This document shows positions 45,600-55,421 of a DNA stretch of 64,000 nucleotides, piece after piece. Position numbers and translations under genes: made by a program. The notes beneath the pieces were generated by a model. The model was given only the letters and a program-made list of their open reading frames with translations. It did no database searches and had not been told where the DNA came from. Numbering within the stretch: the first letter of the stretch is position 1; each line of letters opens with the position of its first letter. Source of the DNA: CAWJFP01 sp963842155 (GTDB lineage Bacteria > Pseudomonadota > Alphaproteobacteria > JACZXZ01); NCBI GenBank assembly GCA_963842155.1, contig CAWJFP010000040.1:124001-188000 (forward strand), in the 5' to 3' direction.

Positions 45600-46407
45600 T
45601 CAGCGGCTAGGCTGCAGCCTCTTGAGGAAATCGTCGATCGTCTCGCCGGCCCCCAGCTCGAAGAGCCCCTCATGCTCGCCGAGGGGGAAGCCAAGGAACT
45701 CCTTGGGCTCCGGCGCCGCCGCAAAAAGGCGCCGGCCGAACGCGATCGGGATGGTGCCGTCGCGCTCGCCGTGAAGCATCAGGATCGGCATTTTCACCCG
45801 GCCGATCTTGGCCATCGAAATCGAAGCGGTCGCGCAGCACCCAGCGCGCCGGCGTCCACCAATATTGATGGGCCGCGATATCGGGAAGCGAGGTGTAGGG
45901 CGCCTCGACGATGAGCGCCATTGCCGCACGCTCGAGCGCCATCTGCACGGCCACGCCCGTGCCGAGCAATTCGCCGTAAAGAACCGTCGAGGCGGGCGGC
46001 ACGCCGAGGCTCGCGAGATGATCGAGCGCGGCGCGGGCGTCGGCGTAGACTCCCTCCTCGCTGGGCCAGCCGGGATTGCCGCTATAGCCGCGATAGCTCG
46101 TGAGCAGCATGCCGTAGCCGCGATCGAGCAGGAAACGCGCCTTGAACGCGCGGTCCGCCAAGGTGCCGGCATTGCCGTGGAAATAGACGATGGTGGGTCC
46201 GTCGTTCGCCGGCGCGTACCAGGCCTTTAGCGCGATTCCGTCCGCCGTGCGGTAATGCACGGGCCGCATCTCCGGCGCCTCGGATTCGGCCGGGTCGCCG
46301 ATGGGCTGACGTGCGCTCGCGAACACGAGTCGACGCTGGAATAAATAGAGCATCGCGAGGATCGCGACATAGGCGGCGGCGACAGCCCAAAGCACGCTTC
46401 CGATCAT
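45600..46407 (-). CDS. Membrane-anchored alpha/beta hydrolase, Bem46/YfhR-like, nucleophile altered (one frameshift)
   Basis: A 268-residue protein after correction of a +1 shift near 45819 (natural reading FDSMAKIGRVKMP). One N-terminal membrane helix (VLWAVAAAYVAILAMLYLF) with the enzyme outside, then YFHGNAGTLADR, and DGTIPIAFGRRLF and GEHEGLF late (Asp, His). The nucleophile elbow, normally YGESLGTG in this family, reads YGELLGTG: codon TTG at 45967-45969 for the expected TCG. If real the enzyme is dead; given the number of sequence errors in the window, a base error is possible. Convergent with the cox-like operon. Confidence 0.78.
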
Positions 46408-46569
46408 CGCTTCCCTCGTGCAAGGACCGTCCCGATAGGCGGCCGCCATGCCGTGGCGAGACCTTAGCATGGGCCCCTCTCATGCGTCCGAAGCGGGCCT
46501 GCCCGCGTAATGTGATAGGCTTGGGCGGAGCAAGATTCGAGACGAGGCGCGTCTCGCGAGGAGTGGAGG

Positions 46570-48342
46570 ATGGCCGTCGCAATCGACAGCCTCGCGCCGC
46601 GGCTTGGGGCGCGGCTCAATCCGGATGCCGTGGCGAAGCGCCTGCGCAGCGCGACGGGGCTCATTCTCTTCGCCTATGTGCTGACGCATCTCGTGAACGC
46701 CGCCTTGGGGGTCGTCTCGCTCCAAGCGCAAGAGGCGGGACGCGACGGCTTCATTCTGTTTTGGCGCAATCCCATCGGCAGCGCGGCGCTCTACGGCTCG
46801 CTCGTCATCCATGTCGGGCTCGCCTTCCGCGCGCTCTATCGGCGCCGCTCGCTGCGCATGCCGCCTTGGGAGGCTGCCCAGCTCCTGCTCGGGCTCGCCA
46901 TCCCGCCCTTGCTCGTGGAGCATAACCTCGGCACGCGCCTGGCTGCCGCTCTGTTCGGCCTGCAGGATCATTATTTCTACGTCGATTTCGTTCTTTGGAA
47001 GCTCGCGCCGCTGGAGGGGCTGCGGCAGTCCGTGGCCTTGATCGTGGCTTGGCTGCATGGCTGCATCGGCCTGCATTTCTGGCTGCGGATCAGGCCCTGG
47101 TATCCCCGCGCCTTGCCCTATTTTTACGCCGTGGCGCTGCTGGTGCCGATCCTGGCCTTGCTCGGCGCCGCCAAGGCGGGGCAGGAAACCGTGGCGATCG
47201 CGCAAGACCCGACCGCCTTTCGCGCCGAACTCATCCGGCTTCATCTGCCGACGGCGGCCGAGGCGGCGCTGATCTACCGGCTCGAATATCGCTTTCTCGC
47301 GCTTTTCGCCGCGGCGCTCTTGGGCGTGCTTCTGGCGCGTTGGGTAAGGGCGGCACTCGAACGCCGTCGCGGCCTCGTGCGCGTGAGCTATCCCGGCGGC
47401 CGCGTCGTCGAGGCGCCGCCCGGCGCGACCCTGCTCGAGATCAGCCGCGCCGCCGGCATCCCGCATGCCTCGGTCTGCGGCGGGCGCGGGCGTTGCTCGA
47501 CCTGCCGCGTGCGCGTCAGCGCCGGGCTCGAGAATCAGCCGCCGGCGAGCGAGGATGAGCAACGCCTGCTGCACCGCATCGGCGCGCCGGCCAATGTGCG
47601 GCTCGCCTGCCAGCTTCGACCGCGCGGCACGATCGACATGACGCCGCTGCTGCCGCCTTCCGCCACCGCGCGCGACGCGGGCGGCAAAACGCGCCACGCG
47701 GCAGGCGAGGAGCTCATGATCGCCATACTCTTCGCCGATCTGCGCGCCTTCACGCGTTTCGCCGAGCGCCGCCTGCCCTATGACGTGGTGTTCGTGCTCA
47801 ACCGCTATTTCAGCGCCATGGGCTTGGCCATCGAACAAGCCGGCGGCAGGGTCGATAAATTCATCGGCGACGGCGTGATGGCGCTATTCGGCATCGACGA
47901 GGGTCCGGAGGCGGGATGCCGCCAGGCCTTGGCGGCCGCGCGCGCGATGGCTCAGCAGCTCGTCGAGCTCAACTATGCCCTCGCCCACGAGCTGCGCGAA
48001 CCCTTGCGCATCGGGATCGGCATCCATGTCGGCCCCGCGATCGTCGGCGAGATGGGCTATGCCCGCGCGACGACGCTGACCGCGATCGGCGACGCCGTCA
48101 ATACCGCCAGCCGGCTCGAGGCCATGACCAAGGACTATCGGGCGCAGCTCGTCATCTCGGAAAGAGTGGCGCAGAGAGCGGGCCTCGCGCCCGAGGCCTA
48201 TCCGCGGCATGAGATCGCCGTGCGCGGCCGGCAGGAGCCGCTTGCCATCCTGGTGATCGAGGACGCGCTTACGCTGCCGGAGGCCGCCTCCCTCGGGGCG
48301 CAGAACCCGCCGAGGGCCGCCGCGGCGCCGGCTCGAACGTAA
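46570..48342 (+). CDS. cyaC: CyaC-like adenylate cyclase with heme-b membrane anchor and ferredoxin domain
   Basis: A 590-residue three-part sensor enzyme. Residues ~25-260 form six membrane helices like the cytochrome b anchor of succinate dehydrogenase, with histidines at 40, 81, 118, 163 and 169 suited to two hemes. Residues ~268-360 are a [2Fe-2S] ferredoxin: C303, C309, C312, C347. Residues ~380-560 are a class III cyclase: metal aspartates in ILFADLRAF and FIGDGVMALFG, and TLTAIGDAVNTASRLEAMTK for substrate contact. Sinorhizobium CyaC has the same layout and responds to the quinone redox state. So cAMP output should follow respiratory redox state. It stands alone, divergent from the hydrolase gene. 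Confidence 0.87.
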   Translation: MAVAIDSLAPRLGARLNPDAVAKRLRSATGLILFAYVLTHLVNAALGVVSLQAQEAGRDGFILFWRNPIGSAALYGSLVIHVGLAFRALYRRRSLRMPPWEAAQLLLGLAIPPLLVEHNLGTRLAAALFGLQDHYFYVDFVLWKLAPLEGLRQSVALIVAWLHGCIGLHFWLRIRPWYPRALPYFYAVALLVPILALLGAAKAGQETVAIAQDPTAFRAELIRLHLPTAAEAALIYRLEYRFLALFAAALLGVLLARWVRAALERRRGLVRVSYPGGRVVEAPPGATLLEISRAAGIPHASVCGGRGRCSTCRVRVSAGLENQPPASEDEQRLLHRIGAPANVRLACQLRPRGTIDMTPLLPPSATARDAGGKTRHAAGEELMIAILFADLRAFTRFAERRLPYDVVFVLNRYFSAMGLAIEQAGGRVDKFIGDGVMALFGIDEGPEAGCRQALAAARAMAQQLVELNYALAHELREPLRIGIGIHVGPAIVGEMGYARATTLTAIGDAVNTASRLEAMTKDYRAQLVISERVAQRAGLAPEAYPRHEIAVRGRQEPLAILVIEDALTLPEAASLGAQNPPRAAAAPART

Positions 48343-48373
48343 AAGACCTATGTCGGCGGGCTCGAGCCGGCGC

Positions 48374-48835
48374 TCAGCTTCCCTTCTTGGCGGCGATCGC
48401 GGCCTTGAGGTCGCGATATTCCTGGCAGCCGAAGGGGCAGAGCTTGTCGAGCCTGGCGAGCCGCTCCTGCGCCTTCGGCATGTCGCCGGTGAGAAGGTAG
48501 AGCTCGCCGAGATATTCGTTCGCCCCGAGATGCTCGGGATTGATCGCCAGCGCCTTCTCGTAGAAGCCGAGCGCGTCGGCATATTTGCCGAGCTTGCGGT
48601 TGGCGAAGCCGAGGCCGTTCCAGGCGTCGGCGTTCTTGGGGTCGCGCGCGACGACCTTTTGCAGCAGCGGGATCGCCTGCTCGTATTTATGCGCGTCGAT
48701 CGCCATGGCGGCGGCGGTGAAGTCCGCGTCGCCCGTCGTCCCGCTCTCCCGGTCCATCATCGCCCAGGCGCCCGACGACGCCGCGAGCCAGACCGCGGTG
48801 ACGGCCGCAAGGCCGAATTTCGTTCCGCTCGTCAT
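48374..48835 (-). CDS. Secreted TPR-repeat protein
   Basis: A 153-residue protein from ATG 48835, preceded by GGGAGAG. Residues ~1-26 are a signal peptide ending SGAWA. Three TPR repeats follow, the clearest being ADAWNGLGFANRKLGKYADALGFYEKALAINPEH, with a pair of cysteines in CPFGCQEY near the end. It should mediate protein contacts in the periplasm. No linked partner is obvious; it is convergent with the cyclase gene, 31 bases apart. Confidence 0.82.
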   Translation of the reverse strand: MTSGTKFGLAAVTAVWLAASSGAWAMMDRESGTTGDADFTAAAMAIDAHKYEQAIPLLQKVVARDPKNADAWNGLGFANRKLGKYADALGFYEKALAINPEHLGANEYLGELYLLTGDMPKAQERLARLDKLCPFGCQEYRDLKAAIAAKKGS

Positions 48836-49134
48836 GCTATGCTCTCCCTTCGTCGCTGCCGCCGGTCGGCGCGGCGGACCTAGATCCGTCGAGCCGGGCG
48901 GTGCAAACCGCTCCTTGCCGGGATTATACGCGCCGACTCGAGACGCTCGATGCCTCGCGGCGGGGTACGTCACGAAGATTTGAGCGTCCCGGCGGATCCC
49001 GGCTCCTCATCCGATGAAACCCTCCGCAGAGCAATAATATTCCATGGTTAAGGCTTTTTTGACATGCTCTATCGCAATGTTGCCGGAATCCGGCGATACA
49101 TAGCCCGGAATTAGCGTCTTAGGGTCATGACAGC
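48836..49134. other. Noncoding region upstream of the Wzc-like gene
   Basis: This 299-base gap separates the divergent TPR and Wzc-like genes. It is AT-rich around 49030-49080. A short hairpin GCCGG/CCGGC (49082-49094) lies about 40 bases before the Wzc-like ATG. TTGACA at 49058-49063 could be a -35 element but I see no good -10 at the right distance. Confidence 0.35.
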
Positions 49135-51401
49135 ATGAGCAATTTACCGGCAGCCGAAGTCCGAACCGCCGCTCGAGGACCCGGCCGCCGTCGAGGTCTC
49201 TGCTGCCACGGCGGCAGCCGAGCCGGAATGGCGGCGCCAGGAGCCCGCTGGCGCATTCAGCCGGCGCAAGCTCCTCCGCATGCTGCGCCGTCACCGCATC
49301 CTCATGGCGGCGATGGTCGTCGCGATCACCGGCCTTGCCGCGGCGGTGGTGTTCAGCCTGACCCCGCTCTACCGGGCCGAGGCGACGCTTGTCGTTCAGC
49401 GCGATCGCGCCGGGCCGGCAGGTAGCGACGTCAATACGACCGAAGCCGCCGTGATCGGCTCGGAAGCCATCGCCGCCGAGGTCGTCAAGCGCCTCAATCT
49501 GGCGGCCAACCCGCTTTTCGCCGATGCGGCAAGCGCGGGGTCGTCGAGCCTGATCGAGAGCCTATTCGCGCCGCTCAAGGACATCCTCGCCAAGATCGGT
49601 CTCGGCTCGAAGCCGGGCACGGGAGCGGTGAACAACGACGCCGTCATCAATGCCTATCTCGCCGGGCTCTCCGTGCTGCCGAGCGATCGATCGAACGTCA
49701 TCATCCTACGCTATTCCTCGCCCGATCCGCGGCTCGCGGCCACTGCCGTGAATGCCACCATCCAGCTCTATCTCGCGCAGCAGGCCTTGCTGCCCATGCA
49801 GCCGAAGCTGCCGAGCGAGACGCCCGCCCAGACGCCCGATGCCCGCATCAAGGAGCTCGGCGACAAGATCGCGGTCGAGCAAAAGCGCCTCGAGGACCTC
49901 GACCGCGCCAGCGCGGCGCTGCCGCCAGGCGGCGCGCTTTTCTACCAGCAGCAGCTCGCGCAGCTCAGCGAGCAGATCGTCCAGGCGCAGTCGGACGTCG
50001 CCGACGCGCAGTCGCGTTTCGACAAGGCGCAGCGCCTGGTGAACGCGTCGAGTCTCGGCGACGCGGACGTCGGTCTGCTCAATGATCCGGCGCTGGTGAG
50101 CTTGCGCGAGCAGGAGGTCAAGCAGCAGCACGACCTCGCCGATCTGAAGACGCAATATCGCGACTCCCACCCGAAGGTGAAGGACGCGACCGCGAATCTC
50201 GCAACCCTCCATGCCAGGGTCGCCGCCGAGATCAGGCGCGCAACGGATGGCTTGTCGAGCGCGCTCCAGGCGGCCAAGGCGCGCGAGAAGCGGCTCAATC
50301 AGGATGCCCGACGCATCGAGGGCCTGCTCAAGGACCAGGCGAACCTGCAGGGCACGCACGCCTCGGTCGAGAGCGAGCTCAAGGCCGACCGTGAGCTCTA
50401 TCAGACGCTGCTGGCGCCGAAGAGCGCCCCGACGGACACGGCGAAGCAGGACGACACCCCCCTCGCCCGCCCGATCTCCCAGGCGACCGTGCCGACCGAG
50501 CCCTATTACCCGCGCCGCGCGCTGCTTATCGGCGCGGCCTTCGTCTTCTCGCTCGTGATCGCATTTGCTGGTCGCGGCCATCGCCGAATATTTCGACCGC
50601 GGCTTCCGGACCCTTGGCGAGCTCGAGCGCGCGAGCGGGCTCCTGGGCCTGGGTCTCGTGCCGTTCCTGCCGCGCTCGCTCAAGGGCAACCGCTCGCCTC
50701 ATCACCGTGCCTTGGAGGAGCCGAACTCCACATATGGCGAGGCGATCCGCGCCTTGCGCACGAGCCTCCTCTTGAGCCACGGCACCAAGCAGCCCCGCGT
50801 CATCATGCTGACCTCCTCGATTCCCGGCGAGGGCAAGACGTCGACCGCCCTCGCCATCGCCACGAGCGCGGCGAAGGCCGGGCAGAAATGCATCCTGGTC
50901 GAATGCGACGTGCTGCGCCCGGCGCTCGCCGAGGCGATCGGCGCGAGCGAGGGCCCGGGTCTGGGTGACTTCTTCCTCGGCACGGCCGCGATCCCGGATC
51001 TGGTGCGGATCGACCCTCGCTCGGGCGCGCATTACATCATGGCGGGCAGGAATCCGGGCGACGCCAGCGACATGCTGACGAGCCCGGCGATGCGCCAGCT
51101 CATCGCCGTGCTGCGGCGGGTCTACGATCTCATCGTGCTGGATTCGCCGCCCGTCCTGCCCGTCTCGGATTCCCTGGTCCTGCAGCGGCTGGCGGACGAT
51201 ACGCTCTATCTCGTGCGCTGGCGCACCACGCCGCGCGACATCGTCTTCGCGGGATTGCGGCGGCTTTACGAGGCCGATGCCAAATTCGGCGGCGTGATCC
51301 TGACGCAAGTCGATGTGCGCAAGCATGCGCAGCTCGAGTTCGGCGCCTCGGGCGAGAACTACTACAGCGCCTACCGGCGCTACCATAGCGACGCGCGTTA
51401 G
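49135..51401 (+). CDS. Wzc-like polysaccharide chain-length protein/tyrosine autokinase (two frameshifts)
   Basis: About 754 residues if +1 shifts near 49150 and 50565 are corrected. The second is certain (natural reading LVIALLVAAIAEYFDRGF); the first is inferred from the upstream ATG 49135 and the family-like FSRRKLLRMLRRHRI just before ATG 49280. One membrane helix (MAAMVVAITGLAAAVVFSL), a periplasmic coiled-coil region (residues ~230-420, rich in Glu, Gln, Ala), a second helix, then a kinase domain with SSIPGEGKTSTA, LVECDVLRPA and DLIVLDSPPV and a Tyr-rich tail (ENYYSAYRRY). It controls polymer length in exopolysaccharide export. No polymerase or transferase genes adjoin it. Confidence 0.82.
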
Positions 51402-51414
51402 GCCGAGGCGGCCC

Positions 51415-52308
51415 TCAGGCCGGCCGCCGCCGCCGCGTCTCGCGATAGAGGATGAAGAGCCCGCAAGCGACGACGACGGCGCTGCCGGCCAGCACATGGA
51501 TGCTCGGCACTTCGTGCCATACGAGATAGCCGAATATCCCCGCGAAGAGGATGCCGAGATAGTTGAAGATCCCGGCCACCGCGACGGGCGCCCGCCGGAA
51601 GGCCTGGGTCTGGAAATATTGCGCGAGCCCGCTCGTCACGCCGATCAAGGCCAGGATCGCGAAATCGACCGGCCCGGGAGTGCGCCAGAAAAACGGCAAT
51701 GCCAGGCCGCTTGCCGCCGTGCAGACCAGCGCGAAATAGGCCGCGATGGTGATGGGATGCTCGGTGCGGCTCATCTGCCGCACGCTGATGACGGCGAGCG
51801 CGTAGGTGAGCGCGCTGCCCAACGCCGCGAGCGCGCCGGCCGTGAAGACGTCGTGGCCGGGGCGGGTGATGATCACGATGCCAAGGAAGCCGAGCAGGAC
51901 CGCCGACCAGCGATAAGCCCCCACTCGCTCGCCGAGAAGCGGAACCGAGAGCGCCGTCATGAAGAGGGGGCTGGCGAAGGACAGGGCCGTGGCATCGGCC
52001 AGCAGCAGGACGCTCAAGGCATAGAAGATCAAGGTCATGGCGGTGAGGCCCGCCGCCCCGCGATAGAGATGCGAGGCGGGATAGCGGGTGCGCAGCAGCA
52101 AAATGCCGCCATTCATCCAGATCAGCAAGGCGGTCGGCAGAAGCGCGAAGATGTTGCGGAAGAAAACGACCTCGATCACCGGATATGTGGCGGCCGACCA
52201 TTTCACCAGCGCACCCGCGGCGGAGAAAAGCGTGACGGAAGTGACCATGTTGGCGATGCCCAGGCCGACGGTCCGGTCTGCCGGCGCCAACGAACTCAAT
52301 AGAGGCAT
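51415..52308 (-). CDS. EamA/DMT-family transporter
   Basis: A 297-residue inner-membrane protein with ten predicted helices in two EamA repeats (first from MVTSVTLFSAAGALVKWSAA, second from TAGALAALGSALTYALAVISV). A conserved GERVGAYRWSAVLLGFLGIVII links the repeats. These proteins export metabolites such as amino acids or drugs; the substrate cannot be told. The start has no strong ribosome site. It is tail-to-tail with the Wzc-like gene, 13 bases apart. Confidence 0.88.
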   Translation of the reverse strand: MPLLSSLAPADRTVGLGIANMVTSVTLFSAAGALVKWSAATYPVIEVVFFRNIFALLPTALLIWMNGGILLLRTRYPASHLYRGAAGLTAMTLIFYALSVLLLADATALSFASPLFMTALSVPLLGERVGAYRWSAVLLGFLGIVIITRPGHDVFTAGALAALGSALTYALAVISVRQMSRTEHPITIAAYFALVCTAASGLALPFFWRTPGPVDFAILALIGVTSGLAQYFQTQAFRRAPVAVAGIFNYLGILFAGIFGYLVWHEVPSIHVLAGSAVVVACGLFILYRETRRRRPA

Positions 52309-52431
52309 GGGGGACCCAATTCGATTTCCAGGAGTGTGGCTTGCGCGGGTGGGATCTTGCCAGGACCAATTTGTCCAACCCCGGGCGGCCGCGATATCAT
52401 CGCCCATATGCGGGCAGATGGGAGCGCAGCG

Positions 52432-52878
52432 ATGAGACGCGCCTGGGCAGGGAGCCTGGCCATCGCCATCGGCATGGTGCCGATGCTGCAGGGCTGCGCC
52501 TCGAGCCCGCCGCCCGCGCGGCTCGACCCGACGACCGCCCTCTATGGCATGAGCAAGGCGCGGCTTGCCGATTGCGCCGGCCCGGCGGCGGCCAGCTCGA
52601 GCCTCGACGACGTCGAATATCTCGTCTACCGGACGCAACTCAAGATCGGCGGGACGGCGCTCGCGGATTTGCCGACGCTCCCCCTGGTAGGCTCGCTCGC
52701 GGTGGGCCAACCTGCCCACGACGTGGCCTGCGAGGCCACGGTCGTCCTGCGCCGCGACCGGGTCGAGGCGGTCACCTACCGGACTACGCCGCCGCAAAAT
52801 GCGCCCGAGGCAGCCGCCATCTGCCGGCCGATTCTGCAATCCTGCCTTGCGCCAGGCGATTCCGGACCGGCCTCCTGA
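52432..52878 (+). CDS. Putative lipoprotein of unknown function
   Basis: A 148-residue protein. The N-terminus has a signal peptide with a lipobox, MLQGC, so it should be lipidated at Cys21 and held in the envelope. The mature part has four further cysteines (LADCAG, VACEAT, AAICRP, QSCLAP) that could form two disulfides. I do not recognise the family. It lies 89 bases before the Kdo hydroxylase gene on the same strand, and may be co-transcribed with it. Confidence 0.65.
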   Translation: MRRAWAGSLAIAIGMVPMLQGCASSPPPARLDPTTALYGMSKARLADCAGPAAASSSLDDVEYLVYRTQLKIGGTALADLPTLPLVGSLAVGQPAHDVACEATVVLRRDRVEAVTYRTTPPQNAPEAAAICRPILQSCLAPGDSGPAS

Positions 52879-52967
52879 CCGCTTTCAGGCTGCGAAAGCG
52901 TGGCCGTCGAAATCTCCCGCGCGCGACGATAGAATGCGCGACGTCAATTCGCCGAACGAGGATGAGT

Positions 52968-53840
52968 ATGCTGGAGTCGATCGAGCATGATCGCTGGGCC
53001 GCTGCCGGCGATGCCGGGATCGAGCGAAGGGCCCTCGAGGCGCTCGAGGCAGGCGCGGTGTTGCTTTTGCCCCGCCTCACTTTCGCGCTCGAAGAAAGCG
53101 AGCGCGCTTTTCTCGATCCGGCGATCTCCGACGGACGCGCGAAGAACGTGAGCTACGATCCGAAAAGCGGTCGCGGCGGGGGCACGCGGCTCGAGGGCCG
53201 GGCGCGCAAGTCGCTCAACGCCATGATCGCGCGCTTCGCCGAGCGGAGCCAATCGCTCGTGCGCGGGCTGCTGCCCCGCTACGCCCCGCGGCTCGAGCTG
53301 GCGCGCACCAGCTTCCGACCTTGCGAGGTCGAGGACCGACCGCAGAATCTGCGCAAGGACGACCGCCGCCTGCATATCGACGCCTTCCCCTCGCAGCCCG
53401 TGCAAGGCCGGCGCATTCTCCGCATCTTCTGCAACGTCAATCCCCTGGGTCAGCCTCGCGTCTGGAACGTCGGCGAGCCCTTCGAGGATTTCGCCCCGCG
53501 CTTCGCGCCGCGGGTCAGGCGGCCGCTGCCCGGTGCCGGATGGCTGCTGCAGCGGCTCGGCATCACCAAGGGCCGCCGCACGGCCTATGACGGCGCCATG
53601 CTCCAGCTGCATGACTTGGTCAAGCTCGATTCCGACTATCAGCGCACGGCACCGCAGGGCCGCGTCGATCTCCCCGCCGGCGCGACATGGCTCGTCTTCA
53701 CCGATAGGGTGCTCCACGCGGCTCTCGCCGGGCAGCATATCTTCGAGCAGACCTTCCTTTTGCCCGTGGACGCCATGCAGGATCAGCAACGCGCGCCGCT
53801 GCGAATCCTGGAGCGGCTGCTCGGGCGAAAGCTGACCTAA
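52968..53840 (+). CDS. kdoO: Kdo hydroxylase (KdoO family)
   Basis: A 290-residue Fe(II)/2-oxoglutarate-type hydroxylase. The metal pair HxD is in RRLHIDAFPSQP and the distal His in FTDRVLHAALAGQH. The family words KNVSYDPKSG and LRIFCNVNPLGQPRVWNVGEPFEDFA are present. KdoO hydroxylates the Kdo sugar of lipopolysaccharide at C3 and changes outer-membrane stability. I start at the second ATG (52968), which has GAGG at a better distance than the first. Confidence 0.88.
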   Translation: MLESIEHDRWAAAGDAGIERRALEALEAGAVLLLPRLTFALEESERAFLDPAISDGRAKNVSYDPKSGRGGGTRLEGRARKSLNAMIARFAERSQSLVRGLLPRYAPRLELARTSFRPCEVEDRPQNLRKDDRRLHIDAFPSQPVQGRRILRIFCNVNPLGQPRVWNVGEPFEDFAPRFAPRVRRPLPGAGWLLQRLGITKGRRTAYDGAMLQLHDLVKLDSDYQRTAPQGRVDLPAGATWLVFTDRVLHAALAGQHIFEQTFLLPVDAMQDQQRAPLRILERLLGRKLT

Positions 53841-53882
53841 TCCGATTTGCGATTTCGCCGTTCGATCGGCGCTTGAATTCGA

Positions 53883-54086
53883 TCAAGCGCGCCAGGCGCG
53901 TCCGGCCTCCTTCTCGGCAAGCAGCACCTTGCAGGCGACCATCACGCGCATCCAGTCGGCGCGGCTCTCCACCTCGCCCGCATCCAACAAAGTGCGCGCC
54001 CAGCGCGATGCATAGTCGGGTGCGGCCCGCCCGGCTTGGTCCACGAGCGTTTCCGCGGTCCGCCAAATCTCCCGGCTGGTATGCAT
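53883..54086 (-). CDS. Small hypothetical protein
   Basis: A 67-residue protein from ATG 54086, preceded by GGAGGATTCATCG. It is helical and Ala/Arg/Trp-rich, with SREIWRTAETLVDQAG and RADWMRVMVACKVLLAEKE. No signal peptide, no known motif. The clear ribosome site and the well-formed start support it as a real gene. It is convergent with the Kdo hydroxylase gene. Confidence 0.55.
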   Translation of the reverse strand: MHTSREIWRTAETLVDQAGRAAPDYASRWARTLLDAGEVESRADWMRVMVACKVLLAEKEAGRAWRA

Positions 54087-54376
54087 CGATGAATCCTCCT
54101 CTGCTCTCACTCTGCTCAGGCGTCGCTGTCACGACCGTAAGCGCGCCTTCGTCGAATTGCGTGCCGCCGCGACGCTCACCCTTGCACCGGACATGGGCTA
54201 TCATGCCACGAGTTCAAGGACGCCTTGATTGCAACATCTGGGCATTTTGCGGGCGCGTCGAGTTGCGGTAGCGAAGCGACGCGGCGCCCACTGGCCGTCA
54301 AGAAGTTAGGGCTTATATCAAAAGTTGGACGAGGTCGCCGACCTCCCCTCTTGTTCAACATTACGAGGATCGAACA

Positions 54377-55387
54377 ATGCCCCATATCGCGCTTGAAACG
54401 ATTACCATTCCCGGCACGGAGCTCGCTCCCACGCGGATCGCGCTCGGGACTTGGGCGATCGGCGGCTGGATGTGGGGCGGAAAGGACGACCGGGAATCGA
54501 TCCGCGCGATCCACGGCGCCGTTGATCGCGGCATAAACATTATCGATACCGCGCCGGTCTACGGATTCGGCCACGCGGAGGAGATCATCGGCCTGGCGCT
54601 GGCGGAGAGCGGCCGCCGGCAGAAGGTCCTCATCGCCACAAAAGTCGGGCTCGATTGGCGCGACAACCGGCCCTTCCGGAACGGCAGCAAGGCGCGGATC
54701 CAGAAGGAAATCGAGGATTCCCTTCGCCGGCTGCGCACCGATGTGATCGACATTTATCAGGTGCATTGGCCGGACCCGAACACGCCTATTGAGGAAACGG
54801 CCCAAACCCTCGCGGAGCTGCACCGGGCAGGCAAGATCCGGGCGATCGGCGTCAGCAATTTCACCACGCCGCAGATGGATGCCTTCCGCGCCGTCGCACC
54901 GTTGCATACCGTTCAGCCGCCGCACAATCTGTTCGAACGCGAAGCGGAGAAGGACGTCCTGCCCTATTGCCGCGACAACAACATAGCGACGCTCGCCTAC
55001 GGCTCGTTATGCCGCGGTCTGTTGAGCGGCCGCATGAAGGCCGATACCAACTTCACTGGCGACGACCTGCGCCGCACCGATCCCAAGTTTCGGGCGCCGC
55101 GCTTCCAGCAATATCTCCATGCTGTCGAGCGGCTCGACGCGTTCGCGCGCGAGAATTACGGCAAGAGCGTGCTGCAGCTGGCGGTCCGTTGGGTGCTCGA
55201 TCGGCAACCGCTCAGCATCGCCCTGTGGGGTGCAAGGCGGTCCGATCAGCTCGATCCGGTCGGCGAGGTCATGGGCTGGAAGCTCGATGCCGCCGCGTTG
55301 GCGAAGATCGACAGCATCGTCTCAGATTGCGTTCGCGATCCGGTCGGACCTGAATTCATGGCGCCGCCGACGCGGCTCGCCGCCTGA
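54377..55387 (+). CDS. Aldo/keto reductase
   Basis: A 336-residue NAD(P)-dependent TIM-barrel reductase. The catalytic tetrad is visible: Asp and Tyr in NIIDTAPVYGFGHAEEIIG, Lys in VLIATKVGLDW, His in IYQVHWPDPNTP. The cofactor end is SIALWGARRSDQLDP. It reduces an aldehyde or ketone; the substrate is unknown. It lies alone, convergent with hflX. The 290 bases before it hold no gene that I can support. Confidence 0.93.
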   Translation: MPHIALETITIPGTELAPTRIALGTWAIGGWMWGGKDDRESIRAIHGAVDRGINIIDTAPVYGFGHAEEIIGLALAESGRRQKVLIATKVGLDWRDNRPFRNGSKARIQKEIEDSLRRLRTDVIDIYQVHWPDPNTPIEETAQTLAELHRAGKIRAIGVSNFTTPQMDAFRAVAPLHTVQPPHNLFEREAEKDVLPYCRDNNIATLAYGSLCRGLLSGRMKADTNFTGDDLRRTDPKFRAPRFQQYLHAVERLDAFARENYGKSVLQLAVRWVLDRQPLSIALWGARRSDQLDPVGEVMGWKLDAAALAKIDSIVSDCVRDPVGPEFMAPPTRLAA

Positions 55388-55421
55388 GCCGCGTCGCGAC
55401 AGGCGCGAAGCGACGCGGCGC

